A stretch of DNA of 34,497 nucleotides, taken from positions 1 through 34,497 of the forward strand of contig NZ_BAEV01000035.1 in the NCBI RefSeq assembly GCF_000246895.1, written 5' to 3'. Made by a program: the position numbers and the translations under genes. Numbering within the stretch: position 1 is the stretch's first letter; the number at the start of each line of letters is the position of its first letter. This document shows positions 24,928-34,497 of this stretch, in pieces. This DNA comes from Clostridium arbusti SL206. GTDB taxonomy: Bacteria > Bacillota > Clostridia > Clostridiales > Clostridiaceae. A model generated the notes under the pieces. The model worked only from the letters and a program-made list of their open reading frames with translations, was not told where the DNA came from and ran no database searches.

Positions 24928-26106
24928 ATGGATAATAAAGATGAAATTAGTTTTATTACAAAATGTGTACATGTAGGAAATGATATAGACAAAGAAACAG
25001 GAGCTATAAGAAGACCACTTACTATGGCAAATAGTTATAGATTACCTGAAGATGCATCCACACTTAATTGGAGTGATCCTAATAACTTGGTTTACACAAG
25101 AAATACTTCTGCAAATCAAATATACCTTCAAGAGAGATTAGCAGCCCTAGAAGGCGGAGAAGATTGTGTGGTACTAGCAAGTGGCGTTTCTGCACTTTCC
25201 GGTGTGTTTTTTACATTTCTAGATAAAGATTCTCATGTTATTTGTTCTAATGTTTCATATGTAGCGGTTTATAGGTTATTAAATCAATATTTACCTGAAA
25301 AGTATGGTATAGAAGCAACACTTGTGGACAGTGCAAATATAGACGAAATAAAAAAGGCAATACGTCCTAATACTAAACTTATACATATAGAAACACCTGG
25401 AAATCCTACTACTAGAGTGAGTGATATTGCTGAAATATCTAAAATTGCAAAGAAGGCTGGAGCATTACTTTCTGTAGATAGTACTTTTGCATCACCATAT
25501 TTACAACAGCCACTTAAGCTTGGAGCAGATCTTGTGGTTCATAGTTTGACAAAGTACATAAATGGACATGGAGATGCTATGGGTGGAGCTGTAATTGGCA
25601 AAAAAGAACTTATAAATAAAATAAAATGTGAAGCAATGGTAAATGTAGGAGGAGCAATAAGTCCCTTTAATGCATGGCTTATTATGCGTGGTGTTGTAAC
25701 ATTGCCTCTAAGAATGAGGCAACATAGTGAAAGTGCCCTTAAGATTGCGCAATTTCTTGAAAACTATCCAGCAGTGAAATTTGTTGCTTATCCAGGACTT
25801 AAGAGTCATCCACAGCATGAAATTGCAAAAAAACAAATGAGTATGTTCTCAGGAGTTATATCTTTTGGACTTAATGCAGATGTAGAAACTCATAATAAAT
25901 TTGTAAATTCTCTAGAAATTGTTATTTCAGCTGTATCCATTGGACATGATGAAAGTTTAATTGTCTACACTGGACCAAAGGACGAAAGAAATCATTTTTA
26001 TCCAGAAGAATTTAAAGATGGACATCTTAGGTTTAGCGTGGGGCTTGAAGATCCAGATGACATCATAAATGATTTGAAACAAGCCTTTAAAAAATGTGGT
26101 TTATAA
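24928..26106 (+). CDS. PLP-dependent C-S lyase of the cystathionine gamma-lyase / methionine gamma-lyase family
   Basis: A 392-residue fold-type I PLP enzyme. The cofactor lysine is K209 in VHSLTKYINGHGD. The phosphate-binding tyrosine/arginine pair is Y56 and R58 in YTRNTSANQ. ETPGNPTTRVSDI and DSTFASPYLQQPL are family motifs. The stretch where the family normally has YGxT with the catalytic tyrosine reads NVSYVAVYRLL, so the active site departs from canonical methionine gamma-lyase. Substrate (cystathionine, methionine, homoserine ester or other) is therefore open. ATG 24928 follows GGAAAGG. A perfect sigma-A promoter drives it, and the PocR kinase starts 23 nt downstream, so the two are probably cotranscribed. 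Confidence 0.8.
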   Translation: MDNKDEISFITKCVHVGNDIDKETGAIRRPLTMANSYRLPEDASTLNWSDPNNLVYTRNTSANQIYLQERLAALEGGEDCVVLASGVSALSGVFFTFLDKDSHVICSNVSYVAVYRLLNQYLPEKYGIEATLVDSANIDEIKKAIRPNTKLIHIETPGNPTTRVSDIAEISKIAKKAGALLSVDSTFASPYLQQPLKLGADLVVHSLTKYINGHGDAMGGAVIGKKELINKIKCEAMVNVGGAISPFNAWLIMRGVVTLPLRMRQHSESALKIAQFLENYPAVKFVAYPGLKSHPQHEIAKKQMSMFSGVISFGLNADVETHNKFVNSLEIVISAVSIGHDESLIVYTGPKDERNHFYPEEFKDGHLRFSVGLEDPDDIINDLKQAFKKCGL

Positions 26107-26129
26107 AAACTATATGAGGTGATTAAAAA

Positions 26130-27359
26130 TTGAAGGATGGACCTGTATTAAAGGATATTATAGATATTGAAGAATTTCAAAAAATACAAGATGATATCGC
26201 CTGTTCAACAGGAATTGCAATTATTACAGTAGATTATAATGGAAGGCCTATAACTAAACATAGCATGTGTACTGGATTCTGCAAAATAATGCGTGAAGAA
26301 AATGATTCAAGAGAGTTATGCGAAAAGTGTGATTCAATAGGTGGACAAGAATCTGCTAGAATAGGATTACCTTATGTGTACAAATGTTATAATGGACTTA
26401 TAGATTTTGCGGTTCCAATAATATTAGATGGACAATATATTGGAGCCCTAATGGCAGGACAAGTTTTTACAGAAGAGAGTAAGTCCCTAGAATTAAAAAA
26501 AATTATTCTAGGGAAATCAAATACAAAATATGATGAAAAGCTTATGATAGAATACAAAAAATTGTGTGTGATACCTTATAAGAGAATTAAATCCATTGGA
26601 AAAATGATGTTTCATATCAGCAATTACATTGTAAGTCAAGCAGCATTAAAAAGATTGCAACAAGAACTTAATGAAGAAAATATTAAATTCATAAATTCTA
26701 AAAGATCTCAAATAGAATTAGAAAAGGAATTAAAGGATGCTCAACTAAAAGCATTACAATCTCAAATTAATCCCCATTTTTTATTTAACACATTAAATAG
26801 TATTTCAGCATTATCATTAATTGAAGGAGCGCCTAGAATACAGGAGGTTGTCTGTAACCTATCAGCAATGCTTCGTTATACATTAAAAAAGGCAAATGAA
26901 ATGTCACAATTAGGAGATGAGATTAACTATGTCATATCCTATTTAAATTTGCAAAAAATAAGGTTTGATTCTAGATTGGATTTTAATATTCATATAGATG
27001 AGAAATTTAAAGATATTGAAGTCCCTTCTATGATTATACAACCATTTGTTGAAAACTCTATAATTCACGGAATAGAATTAAAAGAAGAAGGTGGACTAAT
27101 AGAGGTGAAAGCTTATGAATCTGAGAAAAATCTAATTATAAGTATAGAAGATAATGGAGTTGGCATTAATAAAGATAAATTAGAAATTATAAATAAAAAA
27201 GGTAAGGATTACGATGAATCTTCTTTTAATAAAAGCGGAATAAGCAATGTGAAGAAGAGGCTGGATTATTGTTATGGAACTATGCATTCAATTGATATAG
27301 TCAGTGAAAGGAATGAGGGTACGCAAGTAAAAATAACTATATTTAAACATACATATTAG
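26130..27359 (+). CDS. PocR-domain sensor histidine kinase (LytS/YesM-type catalytic core)
   Basis: A 409-residue protein with no clear membrane segment. Residues about 10-170 form a PocR ligand-binding domain with cysteines C47, C51, C64 and C67 and the signatures GLPYVYKCYNGLIDFAVPI and GQYIGALMAGQVF. In PocR this domain senses 1,2-propanediol-type polyols. A coiled coil leads to the kinase core with phospho-acceptor H216 in INPHFLFNTLN, N-box FVENSIIHGI and G-box IEDNGVGI. The start is TTG 26130 with GAGGTGA upstream. The likely partner is the AraC-type response regulator at 28664, and glycerol is the likely ligand because glpF, glpK and glpA follow (inference). Confidence 0.88.
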   Translation: MKDGPVLKDIIDIEEFQKIQDDIACSTGIAIITVDYNGRPITKHSMCTGFCKIMREENDSRELCEKCDSIGGQESARIGLPYVYKCYNGLIDFAVPIILDGQYIGALMAGQVFTEESKSLELKKIILGKSNTKYDEKLMIEYKKLCVIPYKRIKSIGKMMFHISNYIVSQAALKRLQQELNEENIKFINSKRSQIELEKELKDAQLKALQSQINPHFLFNTLNSISALSLIEGAPRIQEVVCNLSAMLRYTLKKANEMSQLGDEINYVISYLNLQKIRFDSRLDFNIHIDEKFKDIEVPSMIIQPFVENSIIHGIELKEEGGLIEVKAYESEKNLIISIEDNGVGINKDKLEIINKKGKDYDESSFNKSGISNVKKRLDYCYGTMHSIDIVSERNEGTQVKITIFKHTY

Positions 27360-27825
27360 ATTCGAAAAATACACTTCCTTTCATTTATATACAATATTTA
27401 AAGGTTTATATCCATTGGTAATAATATAGATATTTATACTGAATACCCAGCTATTAGGACAAAAAAATACAATGAAGAAAGATTATAATTATAAAGTTTT
27501 AAGCAAAAAATTACAAGTATAAGGCAAAATAATCTGATGATATAGTGGGATGAATTGTATTATGATATTAAATAGATGGAATAACAGTAGGAGGGCGGTG
27601 TAAATTATGAAGAAGTTCTATAGAGGAATTTATTATATCCAATTAAGTAAAGGTTTACAAATATAAAAATTAATACAATTTAACCATGGCTATTTACAAT
27701 ATATAGAAATTACAAACTGTTATTATATCTAATAAGTATTAATTAATATATGTTCTTTTTGAAGATGAAGAGAAATATAGAAAATTATATCTAAACCTTT
27801 ACAGAAGTTTGAAGGGGAGATGTAT
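27360..27825. other. 466-nt gap before glpF, with a 19-codon leader-like reading frame
   Basis: Mostly AT-rich with no clear terminator or promoter. At 27607-27666 a short frame reads MKKFYRGIYYIQLSKGLQI-stop and is preceded by GGAGGGCGGTG, a strong ribosome binding site with good spacing. It could be a leader peptide for glpF or simply chance. GTTTACAAATATAAA follows it. No riboswitch is recognised. Confidence 0.3.
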
Positions 27826-28530
27826 ATGTCACAATTTATAGCTGAAATGTTAGGAACAATGATTCTTATTATATTAGGAGATGGTGTTGTTGCAAATGTA
27901 GTTTTAAGTAAAACAAAAGGTCAAAATTCTGGATGGATAGTTATTACTACAGGATGGGCTTTAGCAGTTGCTATACCTGCTTTTATATTTGGAAATACTA
28001 GTGGGGCACATTTTAATCCAGCAGTAACAATTGGATTAGCTGTAATAGGGAAGTTTCCTTGGAACCATGTACTGATATATTTAGTTGCCCAATTATTAGG
28101 AGCCTTTCTTGGGGCAGTAATAGTCTGGATATATTATAGGCCTCATTTTAAGGAAACTGAAGATAAGGATGCAAAACTTGCTGTGTTTTGTACTCAGCCA
28201 GCTATTAGAGATATGAGTTCAAATTTTATTAGTGAATTTATTGGTACATTTATATTGGTATTTTGTATACTGGGTATATCTAATACAAAGATGGTTGATG
28301 GTTTGTCACCTATAGTTGTGGGAGGTATTATTTGGGCGGAAGGACTTAATTTGGGCGGAACAACAGGTTATGCTATAAATCCTGTGAGGGATCTTGGACC
28401 ACGTATAGCACATTATATTTTGCCTATATACGGAAAAGGAAGTTCGGATTGGAGATATGCATGGATTCCTGTTATAGCACCAATCTGTGGAGGAGTAGTA
28501 GGAGCCGTTATTTATAAGCTTATATTTTAG
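27826..28530 (+). CDS. glpF: Glycerol uptake facilitator (aquaglyceroporin)
   Basis: A 234-residue MIP-family channel with six membrane helices and two re-entrant loops, passing glycerol across the cell membrane. The first signature is HFNPAVTIGL. The second, GYAINPVRDLGPR, has the Arg and Asp typical of glycerol facilitators but reads NPV in place of the usual NPA. ATG 27826 is chosen over ATG 27820 because AGGGGAG lies 6 nt from the former and abuts the latter. It lies between the genes for the PocR kinase and the AraC-type regulator, which suggests that the kinase-regulator pair controls it. Confidence 0.92.
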   Translation: MSQFIAEMLGTMILIILGDGVVANVVLSKTKGQNSGWIVITTGWALAVAIPAFIFGNTSGAHFNPAVTIGLAVIGKFPWNHVLIYLVAQLLGAFLGAVIVWIYYRPHFKETEDKDAKLAVFCTQPAIRDMSSNFISEFIGTFILVFCILGISNTKMVDGLSPIVVGGIIWAEGLNLGGTTGYAINPVRDLGPRIAHYILPIYGKGSSDWRYAWIPVIAPICGGVVGAVIYKLIF

Positions 28531-28663
28531 TATATAAATTTTATAGTTTTTTATATAATATTGTAGTATGATTGTTATAGTATAATTATTATAGTAAATA
28601 AAATTTATAGGGATAAGAATTAACATAATTAATTATCTTTATATTTTATAGAGGTGATTTCTG

Positions 28664-29443
28664 ATGTATAGTATATTATTAGTTGATGATGAGAAATTAC
28701 AAAGAGAAGCTTTAAAGATTATATTAGAAAATTTTATAGAGGATATAGAAATTATAGGAGAGGCACGAAATGGCACTGAAGCTATAGAAGTAGATGAAAA
28801 ACTAAATCCAGATATAATTTTTATGGACATAAAGATGCCTGGTTTAGATGGTATAAAGGCTTCAGAAATAATTAAAAGGAAAAATCAAAATAAGATAATT
28901 ATAATGGTTACAGCTTACGATAATTTTAATCTAGTACGTAAATCTTTAGTTTTAGGTGTAAACGATTATATCTTAAAACCATTTAAAAATAGGGAATTAT
29001 TGGAAATCTTAAATACACAAATTAATAATTTAAAGATCAATAGAGAGAAAATAAAGGAAAATTATACTTTGAATTTTAGAGTAAATAATGAGGAAAAGGT
29101 TAGGATTGGATCAGGTACAAATAAAGTTTTAGAACCTGCTCTAAAATATATTGAAGAAAACTATAGAGAAGAAATATCATTAGAGAAAATAGCTCATATT
29201 ACAAATTTAAGTGTGTACTATTTTAGTAGATTATTTAAAAAGCAGATGGGAATTAGTTTTATAACATATATTAGCAGATACAAGATGGATAAGGCAAAAG
29301 AGCTTCTTGAAAATACGGATATACCAATAGTAAATATAGCTGCAGAACTTGGATATTATGAATGTGGCTACTTTACAAAGGTTTTCAAAAAAATCACTGG
29401 AACAACTCCCAGCAAATATAGAAATGATAATAATAAGGAATAA
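28664..29443 (+). CDS. AraC-type response regulator (YesN-like)
   Basis: A 259-residue protein. A receiver domain (about 1-120) with phospho-acceptor D55 in FMDIKMPG, acidic pocket D8-D9, a conserved T in TAYDNF and K in LKPF is followed by a C-terminal AraC/XylS double helix-turn-helix (about 150-255: ISLEKIAHITNLSVYYFSRL and the signature GYFTKVFKKITGTTPSKYR). The start is ATG 28664 after GAGGTGATTTCTG. It is the likely partner of the PocR kinase at 26130 and probable activator of the glycerol genes on either side. It ends at a strong terminator at 29477-29508. Confidence 0.92.
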   Translation: MYSILLVDDEKLQREALKIILENFIEDIEIIGEARNGTEAIEVDEKLNPDIIFMDIKMPGLDGIKASEIIKRKNQNKIIIMVTAYDNFNLVRKSLVLGVNDYILKPFKNRELLEILNTQINNLKINREKIKENYTLNFRVNNEEKVRIGSGTNKVLEPALKYIEENYREEISLEKIAHITNLSVYYFSRLFKKQMGISFITYISRYKMDKAKELLENTDIPIVNIAAELGYYECGYFTKVFKKITGTTPSKYRNDNNKE

Positions 29444-29476
29444 TAAAGTACTATACCTATATTGTGTATAGAATTT

Positions 29477-29508
29477 AAAAAATACCGAGCACACGTTCGG
29501 TATTTTTT
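29477..29508 (+). terminator. Intrinsic terminator after the response regulator
   Basis: AAAAAATACCGA (29477-29488) and TCGGTATTTTTT (29497-29508) are perfect 12-bp arms around GCACACGT. A textbook Rho-independent terminator. The A-run in the left arm could allow use in both directions. Confidence 0.93.
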
Positions 29509-29515
29509 TAGCTAA

Positions 29516-29569
29516 GGCATGTGAAAATAAATAGTAAGTCAAAGATGCGACGAATATTTTGAATATGCC
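29516..29569 (+). repeat. MITE-like element, copy 3 (54-bp deletion derivative)
   Basis: It begins GGCATGTGAAAATAAATAGT and ends GAATATGCC, flanked by TAA at 29513-29515 and TAA at 29570-29572. All 54 bases equal the sequence predicted if copy 2 (157 bp) lost 103 bp between its two ATTCAAA direct repeats. It sits just after the terminator at 29477. The remaining 210 nt up to glpK are AT-rich; TGAAACA occurs twice, at 29733 and 29756 (23-nt spacing), and may be a tandem AraC-type site, though this is weak. Confidence 0.88.
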
Positions 29570-29779
29570 TAAGATTCTTAATTATTTAACAAAAAAATTT
29601 AGATGGCAAATTTGTATAAATAGCACAACAAAATATTACCATTAAAGAAAACACAAATTAAGCAATATAGAACAAAAACAGAACAAAATAACATGATAAG
29701 GTTTTCAATAATTTGTAGTATTATTTAAGTAATGAAACAATGATATGTTTTATTGTGAAACATATGGAGGGGTGAAAGC

Positions 29780-31271
<1,492 letters not shown>

Positions 31272-31388
31272 AACTTAAGTATTTATAAGCAATATATAGT
31301 ATTTTAGCATAGTAAAATTTCTAAAATAGGTCATAGAACAAATAGAAATTCAGTATAAAAAATTTATATTTATATTTGGAGGTATAAG

Positions 31389-32819
31389 ATGTTTGATGTA
31401 ATTATTATTGGAGCTGGTGTAATAGGCTGCTCTATAGCTAGAGAAATATCTAGATACAATATGAAAATTTGTGTTTTAGAAAAAGATATTGATGTTGCCA
31501 ATGGAACAAGTAAGGCTAATAGCGGAATAGTTCATGCTGGTTACGATGCAAAATTTGGTTCTCTTAAATCACTATTAAACGTTAGAGGTAATAAAATGTT
31601 TGATAGACTGTCTGAGGAATTAGATTTTCCATTTAAAAGAAATGGATCATTAGTACTGTGTTTTAATGAAGAAGACTTAGATAAACTAAAGGCATTAAAA
31701 GAAAATGGAGATAAGAACAAAGTTCCAAATTTAAAAATACTTAATAAAGAAGAAATAAAGACTATTGAGCCAAATGTAGGAAACAATGCAGTAGCTGCCT
31801 TATATGCACCTACTGGTGGAATTGTTTGTCCTTATGAAATGACTATAGCCTATGCAGAAAATGCATATGACAACAATGTTCAATTTCAACTGGAAACAGA
31901 AGTAAAAAGTATAATAAAAGATAATTCAAAGTTTATCATAAATACAGATAAAGGTGAATTCACTTCAAGACTTATAGTAAATGCATCCGGTTTATTTGCA
32001 GATGAAATAAATAATATGTTAAGCGAAAATAAATTCAACATTATACCTAGAAAAGGTGAATACTGTTTATTTGACAAGGATGCTAGAGAAAGTTTGGAGA
32101 AAACCTTATTTCAACTTCCAAGCAATATGGGGAAAGGTGTACTTGTTACACCTACAGTGGACGGAAATTTATTAATAGGTCCTAGTGCAACAGATATTGA
32201 AGATAAAGAAGATTTATCAACAAGTGGTCAGGGACTTGATGATATATTATCTAAGGCAAAACTTACAATAGATAAAATACCTATGAGACAAATAATAACT
32301 TCATTTTCTGGACTTCGCGCTCATTCTGAAAGAAATGATTTTATAATAGGAGAAGCTGAAGATGTACCTAATTTTATAAATGCTGCAGGAATTGAATCAC
32401 CTGGCCTTTCTAGTGCTCCAGCTATTGCTGAAATGGTTAGGGATATGGTAGTAGAAAAACTTTCACCAAATAAAAATGAAAACTTTAATCCTATTAGAAA
32501 AGGTATTCCTAAATTTAGGGAAATGACTAATGAGGAAAGATCAAAATTAATAGCTAAAGATGGGGCTTATGGAAGAATAGTTTGCAGATGTGAGATTGTC
32601 ACTGAAGGAGAAATTATAAATTCAATTAAAAGACCTCTTGGAGCAAAGACTTTGGATGGAATAAAAAGGAGAACTAGATCAGGTATGGGTAAATGCCAAG
32701 GGGGATTCTGTTCAAATAAAATAGTTGATATTATATCAAGAGAACTAGATATACCTCTTGAAGATGTAAGTAAATTTGGAAGTAATTCAAATCTACTTAC
32801 AGGAAAGATAAAAGAATAA
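31389..32819 (+). CDS. glpA: Glycerol-3-phosphate dehydrogenase, FAD subunit (GlpA-like)
   Basis: A 476-residue FAD-dependent oxidoreductase of the DAO family. The N-terminal FAD site is DVIIIGAGVIGCSIAREI, with NSGIVHAGYD and GGIVCPYEMT following. The C-terminus carries a BFD-like [2Fe-2S] module with C399 and C401 (CRC) and C436 and C441 (CQGGFC). This fusion is typical of anaerobic GlpA, which oxidises glycerol 3-phosphate to dihydroxyacetone phosphate. ATG 31389 follows TGGAGGTATAAG. It is the first of three genes with the GlpB-like and DUF1667 genes. The latter two are characteristic partners in clostridia and Thermotoga. Confidence 0.88.
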   Translation: MFDVIIIGAGVIGCSIAREISRYNMKICVLEKDIDVANGTSKANSGIVHAGYDAKFGSLKSLLNVRGNKMFDRLSEELDFPFKRNGSLVLCFNEEDLDKLKALKENGDKNKVPNLKILNKEEIKTIEPNVGNNAVAALYAPTGGIVCPYEMTIAYAENAYDNNVQFQLETEVKSIIKDNSKFIINTDKGEFTSRLIVNASGLFADEINNMLSENKFNIIPRKGEYCLFDKDARESLEKTLFQLPSNMGKGVLVTPTVDGNLLIGPSATDIEDKEDLSTSGQGLDDILSKAKLTIDKIPMRQIITSFSGLRAHSERNDFIIGEAEDVPNFINAAGIESPGLSSAPAIAEMVRDMVVEKLSPNKNENFNPIRKGIPKFREMTNEERSKLIAKDGAYGRIVCRCEIVTEGEIINSIKRPLGAKTLDGIKRRTRSGMGKCQGGFCSNKIVDIISRELDIPLEDVSKFGSNSNLLTGKIKE

Positions 32820-32864
32820 GTTTAATAAATATTATCCCATAACTAATTATTGGAGGTTAGAATA

Positions 32865-34124
32865 ATGCAGCAATATGATATTGTAATTATTGGGGGTGGA
32901 CCAGCGGGTCTTGCCGCTGGAATAAAGGCCAAAGAAGAGGGAATCGATAATATATTAATAATAGAAAGAGACAATAAACTGGGAGGAATATTAAATCAAT
33001 GTATCCATAATGGGTTTGGACTGCATACGTTTAAAGAAGAATTGACAGGCCCTGAATATGCACAAAGATTTATAGATAAAGCTGTATATATGAAAATACC
33101 ATATAAATTAAATACAATGGTAATTGATATAAGTAATGATAAAAAGATTACTGCTGTTAATGATAAAGATGGAATTATGGAAATACAAGCTAAAGCTATT
33201 GTTTTAGCTATGGGCTGTCGTGAGAGGCCTAGAGGAGCTATCAATATACCGGGAAGTAGATGTGCTGGTATATATTCTGCAGGTACTGCTCAAAAATTTG
33301 TAAATATAGAAGGATATATGCCAGGAAAAGAAGTTGTAATACTTGGGTCAGGTGATATCGGACTGATTATGGCAAGAAGAATGACTTTTGAAGGATCTAA
33401 AGTAAAGGCTGTAGTTGAGGTAATGCCATACTCAGGTGGATTAAAAAGAAATATTGTACAATGTTTAGACGATTATGATATTCCTCTTAAACTATCCTAT
33501 ACAGTGACAAATATAAAGGGTAAAGAGAGAGTTGAAGGTGTTACAATAGCAAAGGTAGATAAGAATAGAAAGCCAATTAAGGGAACTGAAGAATTTATTA
33601 GTTGTGATACTGTACTTCTATCAGTAGGACTTATACCAGAAAATGATCTTTCAAAAAAGGCAGGAGTTAACTTATCAAATGTAACTTCAGGAGCTTTTGT
33701 TAATGAAAGCTTACAAACAAGTGTTGAAGGTATATTTGCCTGCGGTAATGTGTTACATGTACATGACTTGGTTGATAATGTTACATTAGAGAGCATGAAT
33801 GCAGGAATAAATGCTGCTGAATACGTTAGAGGTAAAAGATTTGAAAATAGAGGTATGGAAATTGTACCATCCAAGGGTGTAAGATATACTGTACCAACTT
33901 ATATAAATGCTGAAAATGTAGAAAAATCTATAGATGTTAGGTTTAGAGTGGGAGATGTATTTGAAAATAGTTATATATCCGTATATTTTGGTGATATAAG
34001 AGAAATGCACATAAAGAAGAGTATTTTAACACCAGGAGAAATGGAAACTATAAAAATTTCTAAGGATATGTTAGTTAAACATTCTGATTGTAAAAAAATA
34101 GATATAATAGTTGAGAGGGGATAA
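32865..34124 (+). CDS. NAD(P)/FAD-dependent oxidoreductase, GlpB-like partner of GlpA
   Basis: A 419-residue pyridine nucleotide-disulphide oxidoreductase-type flavoprotein. The FAD-binding motif is DIVIIGGGPAGLAAGIKA. A second dinucleotide site lies at EVVILGSGDIGLIMARRM, and the FAD-contacting motif is GIFACGNVLHVHDLVDNV. Cysteines in ILNQCIHNGFG and MGCRERPRG may be redox-active. ATG 32865 has TGGAGGTTAG upstream; an in-frame start at 32850 overlaps that site. It likely forms the electron-transfer part of a three-subunit glycerol-3-phosphate dehydrogenase. It differs from the Escherichia coli GlpB fold, so I leave the symbol empty. Confidence 0.82.
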   Translation: MQQYDIVIIGGGPAGLAAGIKAKEEGIDNILIIERDNKLGGILNQCIHNGFGLHTFKEELTGPEYAQRFIDKAVYMKIPYKLNTMVIDISNDKKITAVNDKDGIMEIQAKAIVLAMGCRERPRGAINIPGSRCAGIYSAGTAQKFVNIEGYMPGKEVVILGSGDIGLIMARRMTFEGSKVKAVVEVMPYSGGLKRNIVQCLDDYDIPLKLSYTVTNIKGKERVEGVTIAKVDKNRKPIKGTEEFISCDTVLLSVGLIPENDLSKKAGVNLSNVTSGAFVNESLQTSVEGIFACGNVLHVHDLVDNVTLESMNAGINAAEYVRGKRFENRGMEIVPSKGVRYTVPTYINAENVEKSIDVRFRVGDVFENSYISVYFGDIREMHIKKSILTPGEMETIKISKDMLVKHSDCKKIDIIVERG

Positions 34125-34127
34125 GAA

Positions 34128-34497
34128 ATGAGTAATATTAGAGAATTAACTTGTATAGGATGTCCCAAAGGTTGTTCTTTAAAAGTGTATTTAGAAGGAA
34201 ATAGTGTAAAAAATGTAGAAGGAAATACTTGTAAAAGAGGAGAAATATATGGAGAAAAGGAATGTACAAATCCTACTAGAATTGTTACTTCATGTATAAA
34301 AGTAAGCGGTGGAGTTGAAAATGTTGTTTCAGTAAAAACTGAACAAGATATTCCAAAGGGCGAAATATTTAAGTGCTTAGAATTGCTGAAAGATGTAACT
34401 GTAGAAGCACCTGTTTCAATAAATGATATAATAGTAAAAAATATAGACAATACAGGTGTAAATATTATAGCTACAAAAAATATAGAATTGAAGCAAG
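34128..34497 (+). CDS. DUF1667 iron-sulphur protein, 3' end outside the window
   Basis: A partial frame of 123 codons open to the last base. The N-terminus RELTCIGCPKGCSLKVYLEG and the following GNTCKRGEIYGEKECTNPTR give the DUF1667 cysteine pattern (CxxCxxxC and a fourth C), expected to bind a cluster or zinc. It starts 4 nt after the GlpB-like gene stop (GAGAGGGGATAAGAA before ATG 34128), so it is cotranscribed. DUF1667 proteins normally accompany this GlpA-GlpB pair, apparently as the third subunit. Family length is about 120 residues, so only a few codons should be missing. Confidence 0.85.
   Translation, partial: MSNIRELTCIGCPKGCSLKVYLEGNSVKNVEGNTCKRGEIYGEKECTNPTRIVTSCIKVSGGVENVVSVKTEQDIPKGEIFKCLELLKDVTVEAPVSINDIIVKNIDNTGVNIIATKNIELKQ

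Noticed and set aside
33971-34450. Minus-strand frame of 159 codons, and similar long minus-strand frames at 8351-8725 and 33497-33874
   Set aside because: They lie opposite well-supported genes, with composition and codon pattern expected of shadows in AT-rich DNA, and have no ribosome binding sites.

Overview
The window is AT-rich, low-GC DNA typical of Clostridium sensu stricto. The genes are densely packed on the + strand, use strong GGAGG-type ribosome binding sites, and include ATG, GTG and TTG starts. The succinate/4-hydroxybutyrate fermentation cluster closely resembles that of Clostridium kluyveri (recognised from memory of those proteins), but the proteins are clearly divergent, for example in the N- and C-termini of Cat1. 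I therefore place it as a C. kluyveri-like clostridium and do not name a species.

Layout. (1) 178-8289 is a conserved housekeeping block: dgt, dnaG-rpoD behind a sigma-H/Spo0A-like promoter, a PH-domain membrane protein, trmK-nif3, a C4 zinc-ribbon coiled-coil protein and RNase P RNA (rnpB). (2) 8298-13299 is an unusual operon. It encodes an acyl carrier protein, an AMP-forming acyl ligase, a LuxE-type acyl-protein synthetase and a LuxC-type acyl reductase, with no luciferase. (3) 13352-14785 is a PAS/AAA+/Fis sigma-54 activator. Good -24/-12 promoters lie before both the acp-lux operon and abfD, and both upstream regions share short boxes, so the activator probably controls both. (4) 15128-23567 is the succinate to crotonyl-CoA pathway: 4-hydroxybutyryl-CoA dehydratase (abfD), a NifU-like Fe-S protein, cat2, a frameshifted EamA transporter, cat1, sucD and 4hbD. 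(5) 24174-34497 is an orphan winged-helix protein, a PLP C-S lyase, and a glycerol block: PocR-domain histidine kinase, glpF, AraC-type response regulator, a frameshifted glpK, then GlpA, GlpB-like and a DUF1667 subunit running off the end.

How it works together. Cat1 makes succinyl-CoA, SucD reduces it to succinate semialdehyde, 4HbD makes 4-hydroxybutyrate, Cat2 activates it, and AbfD dehydrates it to crotonyl-CoA. The NifU-like protein may supply the AbfD [4Fe-4S] cluster. The glycerol block would take up, phosphorylate and oxidise glycerol under two-component control, but glpK as written is broken.

Two interspersed repeat families stand out. One is a MITE-like palindromic element with three copies (5286, 20836, 29516) flanked by TTA or TAA duplications. 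One copy supplies the last residues and stop codon of Cat1. Another is the exact 54-bp product of a deletion between 7-bp repeats in the 157-bp copy. The second family (10320-10655 and, inverted, 23603-23788) has conserved ends around a variable number of ~50-bp hairpin units, four in one copy and one in the other. Its two copies bracket a 13-kb segment.
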